Source: Bradyrhizobium sp. Ai1a-2
Lineage (GTDB): Bacteria > Pseudomonadota > Alphaproteobacteria > Rhizobiales > Xanthobacteraceae
Direction of reading: 5' to 3'
Length of the DNA stretch: 57,531 nt
NCBI RefSeq assembly: GCF_000426245.1
Contig: NZ_AUEZ01000057.1
Span: 1 to 57,531, forward strand
Both the position numbers and the translations under genes were made by a program. A model generated the notes under the pieces. It ran no database searches. It was not told where the DNA came from and saw only the letters and a list, made by a program, of their open reading frames with translations. This document shows positions 43,906 through 53,884 of the stretch, piece after piece (the stretch's first letter is position 1; every line of letters begins with the position of its first letter).

Positions 43906-44043
43906 CACCTAAAATATCGCGCCAACGCTGCAGTATTCATACTCGCACGACGCGTTGCTCGACAGATTCTAACTTTTCTGCCGATGCCAGCCATGAACCG
44001 CTGAGTTACGCCTCCGCCCTGCGACAAAAATGCAGTCGCGTGG

Positions 44044-44398
44044 TTGGGGAAATTTCGGTGGGCTGATTTCAATTTTGCACGGCTCATGCTGATCGGCGCC
44101 GTGAGTTATTCCGCTTTGAGTATAGGTATCACCGGCGCCGTTGCGCAATCGAGCGGCGCACCGGCCGCGGGCAATGCCGTGCAGCTCGCGCCGATCACGG
44201 TCGAGCGGCCGGCGCAGGAGCGTCCGCGCGCGGCCAATCCAGCGCGCGCCCGCAGTGCTGCGGCGTCCCGTTCGCGCGGCGGCAGGCAACACCGCGCGGC
44301 GTGAGACGGCGTGAACCTACGTGACGTTCTGCCAGGACATCGGGTGTTATTACGGGCTGCGGCGCAGCGTCATCGCGACGCTGCGCTATCGCTGGTGA
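44044..44398 (+). pseudogene. TonB-dependent siderophore receptor, internally deleted
   Basis: The N-terminal remnant (44044-44304, with a Met at 44086) has a signal peptide ending near GAVAQ and then NAVQLAPITVERP, the usual TonB-box region of ferric-siderophore receptors, before a stop. In another frame, 44315-44398 encodes a tail ending YYGLRRSVIATLRYRW-stop, which is the characteristic last strand of the same receptor class. About 600 intervening residues of barrel and plug are missing. It lies 18 bp upstream of the PepSY gene, the normal partner of such receptors. Confidence 0.78.
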
Positions 44399-44416
44399 TC
44401 GAACGGTGGGAGCCCC

Positions 44417-45339
44417 ATGACGCGGTCAGCCTTGCGAGGATGGTTCTGGGTGCACAAGTGGTCGAGCCTCGTGTGCACGCTGTTCCTGCTCTTGATCTGC
44501 ATCAGCGGGGCGCCCCTCGTCCTCAGAGAGGAGTTGGCCGAGCTGCTCGACGATGGCCGGCCTTATGCCGAGGTGCCTGACGGCACGCCCAGCGTAAGCC
44601 TGGACGGGCTCGTCGAAACCAGCCGGCAGATGTATCCGGGCCAGACCGTGATCTCGGTCTTCTCCGACGATGACGAACCGAAGATCGTGGTGTTCATGGC
44701 GCCATCCTGGGAAGCCTACAAGGCGAAACGGCGTGCGATGCATTACCTGCTTGGTGTCGTCACGCTGGCCTGGGCGCTGGTGGTGGGAACGACCGGCGTG
44801 ATCAATGAATTGTCGACACCGTTGTTTGCGCTGTGGCAGCAGACCGACGTCAAGACGATGCTTGACCGGATGCGCGACAAGCCGGTCGTGCACGCGGCGG
44901 AGGCAAGCTCGCCGCAGGCCGCCTTCGATGTCGTCAAGGCCGCATTCCCCGACAAGGTCGCGACCTCGATGGCGTTTCCGGGATCGCCGTTCGGGTCGCC
45001 CCGTCACTATCTGGTATGGACCAAGGGCAAAGAGCCGCTGACGTCGCGGCTGTTCAGCCCGGTGCTGGTCGATGCGCGCTCCGGCGAGCTCGTGTCCGAG
45101 GTCGCGATGCCCTGGTATCTGCGTGCGCTCGAACTGTCGCGGCCGCTGCACTTCGGCGACTATGGCGGCATGCCGCTGAAGATCATCTGCTCCTGCTCGA
45201 TCTCGTCACCATCGCTGTGCTCGGCAGCGGGCTCTATCTCTGGCTCTCGCGGCGGCGATCACCGGTTGCCGAAGCCGAGCAGGAATTGATCGCGAGCCAT
45301 GCGGCGTTATCCCCGCTGCGCCGGGACGCGGCCGAATGA
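44417..45339 (+). pseudogene. PepSY-domain membrane protein, frameshifted
   Basis: The first frame (44417 to about 45190) encodes a PepSY-associated transmembrane protein with GWFWVHKWSSLVCTLFLLLICISG at the start and RPLHFGDYGGMPLKII near its end. It then runs into unrelated sequence. The other frame continues the family from there: LLDLVTIAVLGSGLYLWLSRRRSP, ending at 45339. A single missing G after 45189 would restore II-W-LLLDL. These proteins help reduce or import siderophore iron. It is a pseudogene or a sequencing error. Confidence 0.82.
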
Positions 45340-45530
45340 AGTGCGTGCGGCATTCGCTGGCGATGATCTGGCGCTGGCCGGCGGTGCTCGCCGGCCTCAC
45401 GCTTGCGGGCCTGCTGTCGGCCCTGCTCGGGCAGCATGGCATCTGGCTGGTGATATCCTGGGTGCTGCTCGCGATCCCGCCCGTCGTGATCGTCGGCTGC
45501 CTGCAGCGCCGGCAGACCAGGGGTACGTGA
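45336..45530 (+). CDS. Small membrane protein of the siderophore operon
   Basis: This 64-residue protein has two hydrophobic segments (about 12-34 and 38-55). It overlaps the PepSY gene by ATGA, so it was translationally coupled to it. Proteins of this size commonly follow PepSY genes in ferric-siderophore loci. No domain is recognised. Because the two upstream genes are broken, it is probably no longer functional. Confidence 0.62.
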   Translation: MKCVRHSLAMIWRWPAVLAGLTLAGLLSALLGQHGIWLVISWVLLAIPPVVIVGCLQRRQTRGT

Positions 45531-45537
45531 ACTTGCG

Positions 45538-45574
45538 GCCCGGGTAGTGCTGAGCGCGTAACCCGGGCTACGGA
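45538..45574. repeat. CCCGGG inverted repeat, family G
   Basis: GCCCGGGTAGTGC and a mirrored TAACCCGGGCTAC flank a short spacer, between convergent genes. Confidence 0.5.
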
Positions 45575-45588
45575 CGCGCTCGCGAAAA

Positions 45589-46104
45589 TCAGTGTATGAC
45601 GACCACGGTGGCGCCGACGGGGACGCGGGAATAGAGGTCGGTGATGTCGTCGTTCAGCATCCGGATGCAGCCGTAGGAGACGAAGCCGCCGACCGAGCCC
45701 GGCACGTTGGTGCCGTGGATAGCATATTCGCCGCCGGCGAGCGTCATCGCCGCGACGCCCATCGGATTCCGCGGCGAGCCACCGGGAATCACGTCAGGCA
45801 TGGAAGGCTTGTCGCGCCTGACTTCGGCGGGTGGCGACCAGGCCGGGTAGCGGTACTTGCCGTCGATCTGCGTGGTGCCGGCCCACTGCTTGCCGGCCCT
45901 GCCGACCCCGACCCGATAACGCATGGCGTGACCGGAATCGAGAATGAGATAGAGGCGCCGTTCGCCGGTCTTCACCACGATCGTGCCCGGAGAATAATAG
46001 TCGCCGTGCATGTCAACTATTTCCGGCCGTGCTTCGGCCGCCGTCGTCATCACTGCGCCCAGCCCAAAGGTGGCAGCCACGGCCACCGCGATCCTCATCG
46101 ACAT
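45589..46104 (-). CDS. Secreted L,D-transpeptidase (YkuD family)
   Basis: A 171-residue protein with a signal peptide ending near TAAEARP. The YkuD catalytic motif reads HGTNVPGSVGGFVSYGCIRM near the C-terminus, with the His and Cys in place. GTIVVKTGERRLYLIL marks the domain start. It is predicted to make 3-3 peptidoglycan cross-links or attach outer-membrane proteins to them. The ATG at 46104 has GGAGAG 4 bases upstream. Unlike the copy at 3244 it is clearly exported. Confidence 0.93.
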   Translation of the reverse strand: MSMRIAVAVAATFGLGAVMTTAAEARPEIVDMHGDYYSPGTIVVKTGERRLYLILDSGHAMRYRVGVGRAGKQWAGTTQIDGKYRYPAWSPPAEVRRDKPSMPDVIPGGSPRNPMGVAAMTLAGGEYAIHGTNVPGSVGGFVSYGCIRMLNDDITDLYSRVPVGATVVVIH

Positions 46105-46395
46105 GAAGCTCTCCACGTCCAGCCGCCCTTTTTCAGCACCCTGAGATGTCAGGGGCCCTCAGATGTCGCGCCGGCCCGCGAAATACCGGCCCGCCGCTCG
46201 CACCGGACATTCTTGACCGCGTTTGTTAACCGGCTGTTTTTTGTGTCGGGCGCGGGATGGCTCGCGATGGGGCGAGGAAAAGAAAAATTGGAAATAAGGT
46301 AAATGAACCGGAAACAACATGCGACGGCAAAGGCGCCGCCGTGGCGGCAAAACGCCTGACGATCGCGTGAAAAGATGTTGGTCGCGGCCGCGCGG

Positions 46396-46788
46396 CTACT
46401 TGCTCGATTTCTTCTTCTTGGCCGCCGGCGGCTTCTCCGGCTTCGGCTCGGCGGCACCCGGCGCCTTCTTGCAAGGGCCGGCATAATCGACCGCGACCTT
46501 GACATGCCGGGCCTCGCATTCGTTCGGGTAGGTCTTGCCGTTGCAACCGCACACCGGCCGGTGAATCCGGATGCAGAAAGCCGGGGCCTTCTCGCAGGTG
46601 CCCTTGGCCTCCTCGACGCCGCATTGTCCAGCGTCCCTGCGACAGAACAGCGCCGAATTGCAGGTGATCTTCTCCGGCCCCCCGCAGGCTTCGTCGAGGT
46701 TCGCCGCGCGCAAGCTCGGCGCGCCGAGCATGAGGCCGGCCGCGGCGAGCAACGCCGCGGCGGCAAGACGACCAAAGTGCAACCCCAT
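46396..46788 (-). CDS. Secreted Kazal-type protease inhibitor domain protein
   Basis: A 130-residue protein with a signal peptide (ending near SLRAA). It has a first Cys-rich part (CGGPEKITCNSALFC), then a Kazal fold: CEKAPAFCIRIHRPVCGCNGKTYPNECEARHVKVAVDYAGPC. The classic C-x-P-VCGxDGxTYxNxC layout is preserved, with CN in place of SD/TD. The C-terminus is a lysine- and proline-rich tail. Kazal domains inhibit serine proteases; the target here is unknown. It follows acs by 21 bp on the same strand and has a strong ribosome site GGGGGGAG. Confidence 0.88.
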   Translation of the reverse strand: MGLHFGRLAAAALLAAAGLMLGAPSLRAANLDEACGGPEKITCNSALFCRRDAGQCGVEEAKGTCEKAPAFCIRIHRPVCGCNGKTYPNECEARHVKVAVDYAGPCKKAPGAAEPKPEKPPAAKKKKSSK

Positions 46789-46809
46789 GAACTCCCCCCT
46801 GCCGTGGCG

Positions 46810-48762
<1,953 letters not shown>

Positions 48763-49146
48763 TTCTCCCCTCCACTCGATATCCGGCCGCGCCATCCCGG
48801 TGTTGCGGGGCCATCTTCATCGTTACGGCGATTATGCGTTGCCGGACAATACCCGGACAAGCGCTGACGTCTTGGACCTTGGTCGGCTCTCGTCCCGGAG
48901 CCGCCGTTGAATCCCTGGCGCCAGTTGAGCGGAACGATCAAAATCACGTTTTGAGCGAGGTCAAAATCAACGTTATCGCGCGAATGGCACCCATGAGAGG
49001 TATTTAGAAACCGTCAATGGCTGATTCGCGACTCGCAAAAGGCCGAGTAACCCCCTAAATGGCCTTCCCGGGGCCGAGGGCCCTCCGGAACAAAGCCATA
49101 AAAATCGGCATTACCGGCAAACAGTGGAGCCAAGGCGTCAACGGTC
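48763..49146. other. Divergent intergenic region acs/topoisomerase IB
   Basis: No gene is seen. It contains the TCAAAA/TTTTGA half-sites at 48938-48966. Confidence 0.5.
48938..48966. promoter_or_regulatory. Alternating TCAAAA/TTTTGA half-sites
   Basis: TCAAAA (48938-48943), TTTTGA (48949-48954) and TCAAAA (48961-48966) make two overlapping inverted pairs with 5- and 6-base spacers. TCAAAATCA followed by CGTT is also directly repeated. They may form an operator for acs or the divergent topoisomerase gene. Confidence 0.4.
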
Positions 49147-50295
49147 ATGATGGATCAGCAGAATCTTGTGGCTACGCGGCCCGTTTCCGCCGATCCAACC
49201 CTCCCGCTGGCGAAAGCGCTGGGCCAATGGCCGCGGAAGCTGCCCACTCCCAAAGAAAAGATTACCGTCAAGACCTCGGTGAAGGAACTGGCCGCGGAAC
49301 TGGGCCTGAAGCTCGGCGACCAGGCCCAGCTCACCATTCGCCGTGTCAAGCGCGGCAAGAGCTATTCCTTCGTGCGGGCCAACGGCTCGCACATCCGCGA
49401 CGCCCGCACGATCCGCCGCCTGCACGCGATGGCGGTTCCGCCGGCCTATCGTGAGGTGCGCTACTCCAACGATCCGAATTCGCATCTGCAGGCGGTCGGC
49501 CGCGACGCCGCCGGCCGACTGCAATACCGCTATCATGCGGACTGGGAGAAGGTCCGCGAGCATCGCAAGGCGCATCGGCTGGCAAAGCTGGTGGGCGCGC
49601 TGCCCAAGATCCGGCGCAACGTCTCGAAATATCTGTCCGGCGATGAGCCGACGCGCGAGTTCGCGCTGTCGGCGGTGATCGAATTGATCGCGCGCACGGC
49701 GATCCGCCCCGGCAATGAATCCTATGCGCGGCTCAACGGCACCCGGGGCGCCACCACGCTCTTGAAGTCGAACGTCACGCTCGAAGACGATTGCCTGGTG
49801 CTGACCTTCAAGGCCAAGGGCGGCAAGGCCGTGCGCAAGGAATGCGACGCGGCCAAGCTGGTGCGCGCGATCGGCATCCTGCGTACCGTCCCGGGCAAGC
49901 GCATGTTCCAGTATCGCGACAGGTCCGGCACCGTGCGCGCGGCGTCGACCACCGCGGTGAATGCGTTCCTGCGCGAGATCGCCGGCATCAAGATTTCGCT
50001 GAAGGATTTTCGCACGCTGATGGCCTCCGCCGTCGTGCTGGAATCGCTGTCGCGGATCACGCCGGCATCCAGCGCCCGCGGCCGCAAGAAGCAGGTGCTG
50101 GAAGCGGTGCGCGCCGCCGCTGATGAACTCTCCAACACGCCTGCGATCTGCCGCAAGAGCTATGTCCACGACACCATCGTCACTGCCTTCGAGGACGGCA
50201 TCCTGGAGCGCTTCGCCGCGACCATGAAGGGCTACCGCACGCAAGCCAAACGCGAGCAGCTATTGGCGGAGGTGGTGACCGCGGCAGCGGTGTGA
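49147..50295 (+). CDS. DNA topoisomerase IB (poxvirus/eukaryote type)
   Basis: A 382-residue type IB topoisomerase that relaxes supercoils through a 3'-phosphotyrosine link. The N-terminal domain has LTIRRVKRGKSYSFVRANGSHIRD and MAVPPAYREV. The catalytic domain has AIRPGNESYARLNGTRGATTLLKSNV, then FKAKGGK with the catalytic Lys. The active-site Tyr is Y339 in CRKSYVHDTIV. The N-terminus extends about 60 residues beyond the usual bacterial start. Bacterial IB enzymes are common in soil alphaproteobacteria. It has no operon partner. Confidence 0.93.
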   Translation: MMDQQNLVATRPVSADPTLPLAKALGQWPRKLPTPKEKITVKTSVKELAAELGLKLGDQAQLTIRRVKRGKSYSFVRANGSHIRDARTIRRLHAMAVPPAYREVRYSNDPNSHLQAVGRDAAGRLQYRYHADWEKVREHRKAHRLAKLVGALPKIRRNVSKYLSGDEPTREFALSAVIELIARTAIRPGNESYARLNGTRGATTLLKSNVTLEDDCLVLTFKAKGGKAVRKECDAAKLVRAIGILRTVPGKRMFQYRDRSGTVRAASTTAVNAFLREIAGIKISLKDFRTLMASAVVLESLSRITPASSARGRKKQVLEAVRAAADELSNTPAICRKSYVHDTIVTAFEDGILERFAATMKGYRTQAKREQLLAEVVTAAAV

Positions 50296-50352
50296 AGATT
50301 CCGTAGGTGGGCAAAGCGAAGCGTGCCCACCATCAAGGCGTCTGAGCCTCTT

Positions 50353-50434
50353 GCAGGATGGGTAGAGCGCAGCGAAACCCATCATTTTCCCATACGGCAC
50401 GATGATGGGTTTCGCTTCGCTCTACCCATCCTGC
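50353..50434. repeat. Dispersed inverted repeat, family E
   Basis: GCAGGATGGGTAGAGCG and CGCTCTACCCATCCTGC arms with inner GAAACCCATCA/TGATGGGTTTC. It lies between the convergent topoisomerase and EVE genes. Confidence 0.87.
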
Positions 50435-50445
50435 GCAATCCCGGC

Positions 50446-50859
50446 TTACAGGCCGCCCATCTTGCAGACGATCTTCCACTCATCCGCGGTAACGGGCTGT
50501 ACCGAGAGGCGCGAATATTTGACCAGCGCCATGTCGGCGAGCTTCTTCTCGGCCTTGATGGCCGCGATCGTCACCGGCGTCTTCAACGGCTTGTCGGCTT
50601 TGATGTCGACGCAGACGAATTTGCCGGTCTTGTCGGTCGGGTCGGGATAGGCCTCCTTGATGATCTCGGCGATGCCCACGATGTCCTTGCCCTCGTTGGA
50701 GTGATAGAAGAAGGCCTTGTCGCCCTTCTTCATGTTCACGAGGTTCTGGCGCGCGGTGAAGTTGCGCACGCCGGTCCACGCCTCGCCCTTGGCGCCCTTT
50801 GCCACCTGCTGGTCCCAGGACCAGCTCGACGGTTCGGATTTCACCAGCCAGTACGCCAT
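50446..50859 (-). CDS. EVE domain protein
   Basis: A 137-residue PUA-like EVE domain protein: MAYWLVKSEPSSWSWDQQ at the start, then WTGVRNFTARQNLVNMKKGDKAFFYHSNEGKDIVGIAEI. EVE domains bind modified bases in DNA or RNA. The ATG at 50859 has GGAGGG six bases upstream. Two further in-frame ATGs precede it. The last part of gpsA (stop at 50862) overlaps those, so the two are translationally linked. Typical for the group to follow tsaD-gpsA. Confidence 0.94.
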   Translation of the reverse strand: MAYWLVKSEPSSWSWDQQVAKGAKGEAWTGVRNFTARQNLVNMKKGDKAFFYHSNEGKDIVGIAEIIKEAYPDPTDKTGKFVCVDIKADKPLKTPVTIAAIKAEKKLADMALVKYSRLSVQPVTADEWKIVCKMGGL

Positions 50860-50861
50860 CA

Positions 50862-51842
50862 TCATCCCTCCGCCTTGAATGGCCGCGTCAAGAGGCCCTC
50901 GATCGCAGCATCGATCGTCAATTGCTTGGTGAGGATCGCTGCCACCGCGTTTGATACCGGCATCTCGATATTTTGCGAAGCCGCAAGCTCGATCAGCACG
51001 GGCGCCGTGAATTCCCCTTCCGCGAGCTTGCCGGTCGCCGGCCGTTCGCCGCGGCCAAGCGCAATGCCGAGGGCGAAATTGCGCGACTGCAGGCTGGAGC
51101 AGGTCAGGATCAGGTCGCCGAGGCCGGACAATCCCACCAGGGTTTCTGCGCGGGCGCCGCACGCGCGACCAAGCCGGGAGAGTTCGCTGAAGCCGCGCGT
51201 GGTCAACGCGGCAAGCGCCGAGGCGCCGAGCTCGCGGCCAGCCACGATCCCGGCCGCGATTGCCAGCACGTTCTTGGCGGCCCCGCCGATCTCGACGCCG
51301 CGCACATCGGTCGTGTGATAGGGCCGGAAGGTCGGCGACCCCAGCGCCTGCACCAGCGAGCTCGCCAGCGCTTCATCTCCCGTCGCCAGCGTCACCGCCG
51401 TTGGAAGCCCGCGTGCGACGTCGTCGGCGAAGCTTGGTCCCGACAGGATCGCCGGCGTCGCATCGGGCGCGGCCTCCGCAATCACGTCGGTCATGAACTT
51501 ATGGGTTCCGCGCTCGATGCCCTTGGCGCAGGCGATCACGGGCGTCGCCTTCGCAAGTCGGGGGGCCATATGCATGACAGCCGCGCGCAAATGCTGCGCG
51601 GGGGTTGCGACCAGGATGAGATCGGCGCGAGCCGCCGCGGTGATGTCGGCGGTTACGTTGACGCTGGTATCGAGGGGCACGCCGGGCAGTCTTGGATTTG
51701 CGCGCGTAGCCTGGATCTGCGCAGCGTGCGCGACGTCGCGCGCATAGAGCGTGACATCGCGACCGGCGCGCGCCGCGACGGCCGCGAGCGCCGTGCCCCA
51801 CGCGCCCGCGCCGATCACGCCAACGGATTGATGCGCCGGCAT
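50862..51842 (-). CDS. gpsA: NAD(P)-dependent glycerol-3-phosphate dehydrogenase
   Basis: A 326-residue enzyme that reduces dihydroxyacetone phosphate to sn-glycerol-3-phosphate for phospholipid synthesis. The N-terminal cofactor motif is GVIGAGAWGTALA. The catalytic Lys is in VIACAKGIERGTHKF, and LSGPSFADDVARGLPTAVTL and EIGGAAKNVLAIAAGIV are the diagnostic blocks. It is preceded by tsaD at 3 bp and followed by the EVE gene. Confidence 0.96.
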   Translation of the reverse strand: MPAHQSVGVIGAGAWGTALAAVAARAGRDVTLYARDVAHAAQIQATRANPRLPGVPLDTSVNVTADITAAARADLILVATPAQHLRAAVMHMAPRLAKATPVIACAKGIERGTHKFMTDVIAEAAPDATPAILSGPSFADDVARGLPTAVTLATGDEALASSLVQALGSPTFRPYHTTDVRGVEIGGAAKNVLAIAAGIVAGRELGASALAALTTRGFSELSRLGRACGARAETLVGLSGLGDLILTCSSLQSRNFALGIALGRGERPATGKLAEGEFTAPVLIELAASQNIEMPVSNAVAAILTKQLTIDAAIEGLLTRPFKAEG

Positions 51843-51845
51843 CGG

Positions 51846-52919
51846 CTAAAATCCCGCGCGGGTGTTGGCGAAGCCCGCGGGCGCTTTCGCGTTGGCGTCG
51901 AGCAGCCAGCGGGCGCGCGGCGGCGCGTCCATCGTGTCGGTGAGGCCGAGCGCCATCCGCTCAGCGCCGGCCCAGGCGATCATCGCGCCATTGTCGGTGC
52001 AGAGCGCCGGCGGCGGAATGATCAGCGTGGTCTGGGCGTTGGCGGCGACATCCTGCAGCGCGCCGCGGATCGCGTGATTGGCGGCAACGCCGCCGGCCGC
52101 GACCAGCGCGCGGGGCGGGCCGAATTGTTCCTGGAACAATCTCAAACCGACGCTCAGCCGGTCCGCGGTCGATTCCAGCACCGCGGCCTGAAAACCGGCG
52201 CAGAGATCGCTGACATCCTGCGGCTCCAGCGGCGCCAATCGGCTCGCTTCGTTGCGCACGGCGGTCTTCAGGCCCGACAGGGAGAAATTGGCGTCGGGGC
52301 GACCGAGCATCGGCCGCGGAAACGCAAAGCGCGTGGCGTCGCCGCCTTCGGCCGCGCGCTCCACCTCCGGCCCGCCCGGATAAGGCAGCGACAGCATCTT
52401 TGCGACCTTGTCGAAGGCCTCGCCCATGGCGTCATCGACGGTGGTGCCGAGCCGCACATATTGGCCGACGCCGATCACGGCGACGATCTGGGTGTGGCCG
52501 CCCGAGGCCAGGAACAAACAATAGGGAAAGGCGAGCGCGCAGGTGAGCCGCGGCGTCAGCGCATGCGCTTCGAGATGGTTCACCGCGATCAGCGGTGTGT
52601 CGTGCACCATCGCGATCGCCTTTGCCGTGGTGAGGCCGACGATGACGCCGCCGATCAGGCCGGGGCCCGCGGCAGCCGCGACGGCGGACAATTGCGCATA
52701 GCCGACATCAGCCTCCTTCATGGCGCGATCGATGATGCCGTCGAGCAGGTCGACATGGGCGCGCGCGGCGATCTCCGGCACCACGCCGCCGAACCGCGCG
52801 TGCTCTTCTGTCTGCGAGCGCACGATGTTGGACAAGACTCGTCCGCTGCCGTCGCTCTGGCGCTCGACCACAGCGGCTGCGGTTTCATCGCAGGTAGTCT
52901 CTATACCCAACACCAACAT
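51846..52919 (-). CDS. tsaD: tRNA N6-threonylcarbamoyladenosine synthase TsaD
   Basis: A 357-residue ATPase-fold enzyme that transfers threonylcarbamoyl to A37 of ANN-decoding tRNAs. The family start LVLGIETTCDETAAAVV, the metal-binding HLEAH in AVNHLEAHALTPRL and FLASGGHTQIV are all visible. VAAGGVAANHAIR lies in the C-terminal lobe. The ATG at 52919 is the natural start although the frame is open upstream. Divergent from hemD across 132 bp; no hemC is seen there. Confidence 0.96.
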   Translation of the reverse strand: MLVLGIETTCDETAAAVVERQSDGSGRVLSNIVRSQTEEHARFGGVVPEIAARAHVDLLDGIIDRAMKEADVGYAQLSAVAAAAGPGLIGGVIVGLTTAKAIAMVHDTPLIAVNHLEAHALTPRLTCALAFPYCLFLASGGHTQIVAVIGVGQYVRLGTTVDDAMGEAFDKVAKMLSLPYPGGPEVERAAEGGDATRFAFPRPMLGRPDANFSLSGLKTAVRNEASRLAPLEPQDVSDLCAGFQAAVLESTADRLSVGLRLFQEQFGPPRALVAAGGVAANHAIRGALQDVAANAQTTLIIPPPALCTDNGAMIAWAGAERMALGLTDTMDAPPRARWLLDANAKAPAGFANTRAGF

Positions 52920-53051
52920 TGGCGTGTCGTTACCCAATCTCGATCCTTGTGCTATCGCTTGCCGCCTTCCTTCCGCCACTCCGGTAGCATTGTGAGGTCA
53001 CAGCGTGCAATCGTCGGTTCAGTCCCAAATGTCGCTCCTGAAAGCCTGAAG

Positions 53052-53789
53052 ATGGCTGTTCTTGTCACGCGCCCGCGGGGAGATGGCGAGGCCACTGCCG
53101 ATAGCCTGCGCAGCCGCGGCTTTGACGTGCTGCTCGCGCCGATGCTGCGGTTCGAGGCGCTGCCGTTCGAGGAAGATGACGCGGCGGGTTATGACGCCGT
53201 CATCGTCACCAGCGCCAACGCGCTGCGCGCCGTCGCGCCGCAGCTCGCCGGCCATGCGCTGCTGCGCCTGCCGCTGTTTGCGGTCGGCGAGCATACCGCT
53301 GCCGCGGCGCGCGAGGCCGGATTTGGCGAGGTGGCAAGCGCCGACGGGGATGCCACCGCGCTCTACGAGCTCGTGCGGGCGCGCAGGAAAGCCAAGAAAC
53401 TGAAAAAAGCGGCGACTTTACTTTATCTTGCGGGCGCCGATCTTTCGCGTGATCTCGCCGGCGAGCTCGGCGAAGCCGGCTTTACGGTCATAACCCGCAC
53501 GACGTACCGGATGAGCCCGGTGGCGGGCCTGCCGCGCCCGGTGTGTGACGCCTTCATGGCGGGAGGTATCGAGGCCGTGCTGCATTACTCCCGCCGCAGC
53601 GCGCGGGCGTTTCTCGATGCGGCGCGGGCCGAAGGTCTCGAAATATCGGCCCTGGCGCTGCCGCACTGCTGCATTTCGGCGGGCGTTGCTGCCGCCCTGC
53701 GCGAGGCCGGCGCCACCCAGGTCGTCACCGCCGCCTCGCCGGACGAAAATGCCCTGTTCGAGGCCCTGGCGCGTGCTTTGCGGCCCTGA
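53052..53789 (+). CDS. hemD: Uroporphyrinogen-III synthase
   Basis: This 245-residue enzyme cyclises hydroxymethylbilane to uroporphyrinogen III. The weakly conserved family is recognised by VLVTRPRGDGEATADSLRSRG, VIVTSANALRAVAP, PLFAVGEHTAAAAREAGF, LYLAGADLSRDLAGEL, and VLHYSRRSARAF. The two lobes are about 1-35/165-245 and 36-165. The ATG at 53052 is used. Its neighbours are Mic60-like and HemY-like genes, which commonly follow hemD in alphaproteobacteria. Confidence 0.9.
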   Translation: MAVLVTRPRGDGEATADSLRSRGFDVLLAPMLRFEALPFEEDDAAGYDAVIVTSANALRAVAPQLAGHALLRLPLFAVGEHTAAAAREAGFGEVASADGDATALYELVRARRKAKKLKKAATLLYLAGADLSRDLAGELGEAGFTVITRTTYRMSPVAGLPRPVCDAFMAGGIEAVLHYSRRSARAFLDAARAEGLEISALALPHCCISAGVAAALREAGATQVVTAASPDENALFEALARALRP

Positions 53790-53884
53790 TTGCCTTAAGA
53801 GAACGGTCCGATTCTGGTAAGTCTGGTTGTGGTAAGTCTTGGCTTTCCCGGTTTCGGCGTATCAACAGTCAAGGGAGCCGCTGC

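Noticed and set aside
50973..53051. Very long plus-strand open frame running into hemD
   Set aside because: It is antisense to gpsA and tsaD, reads as an Arg/Gly/Ala-rich shadow of them, and only the last part from 53052 matches a real protein.
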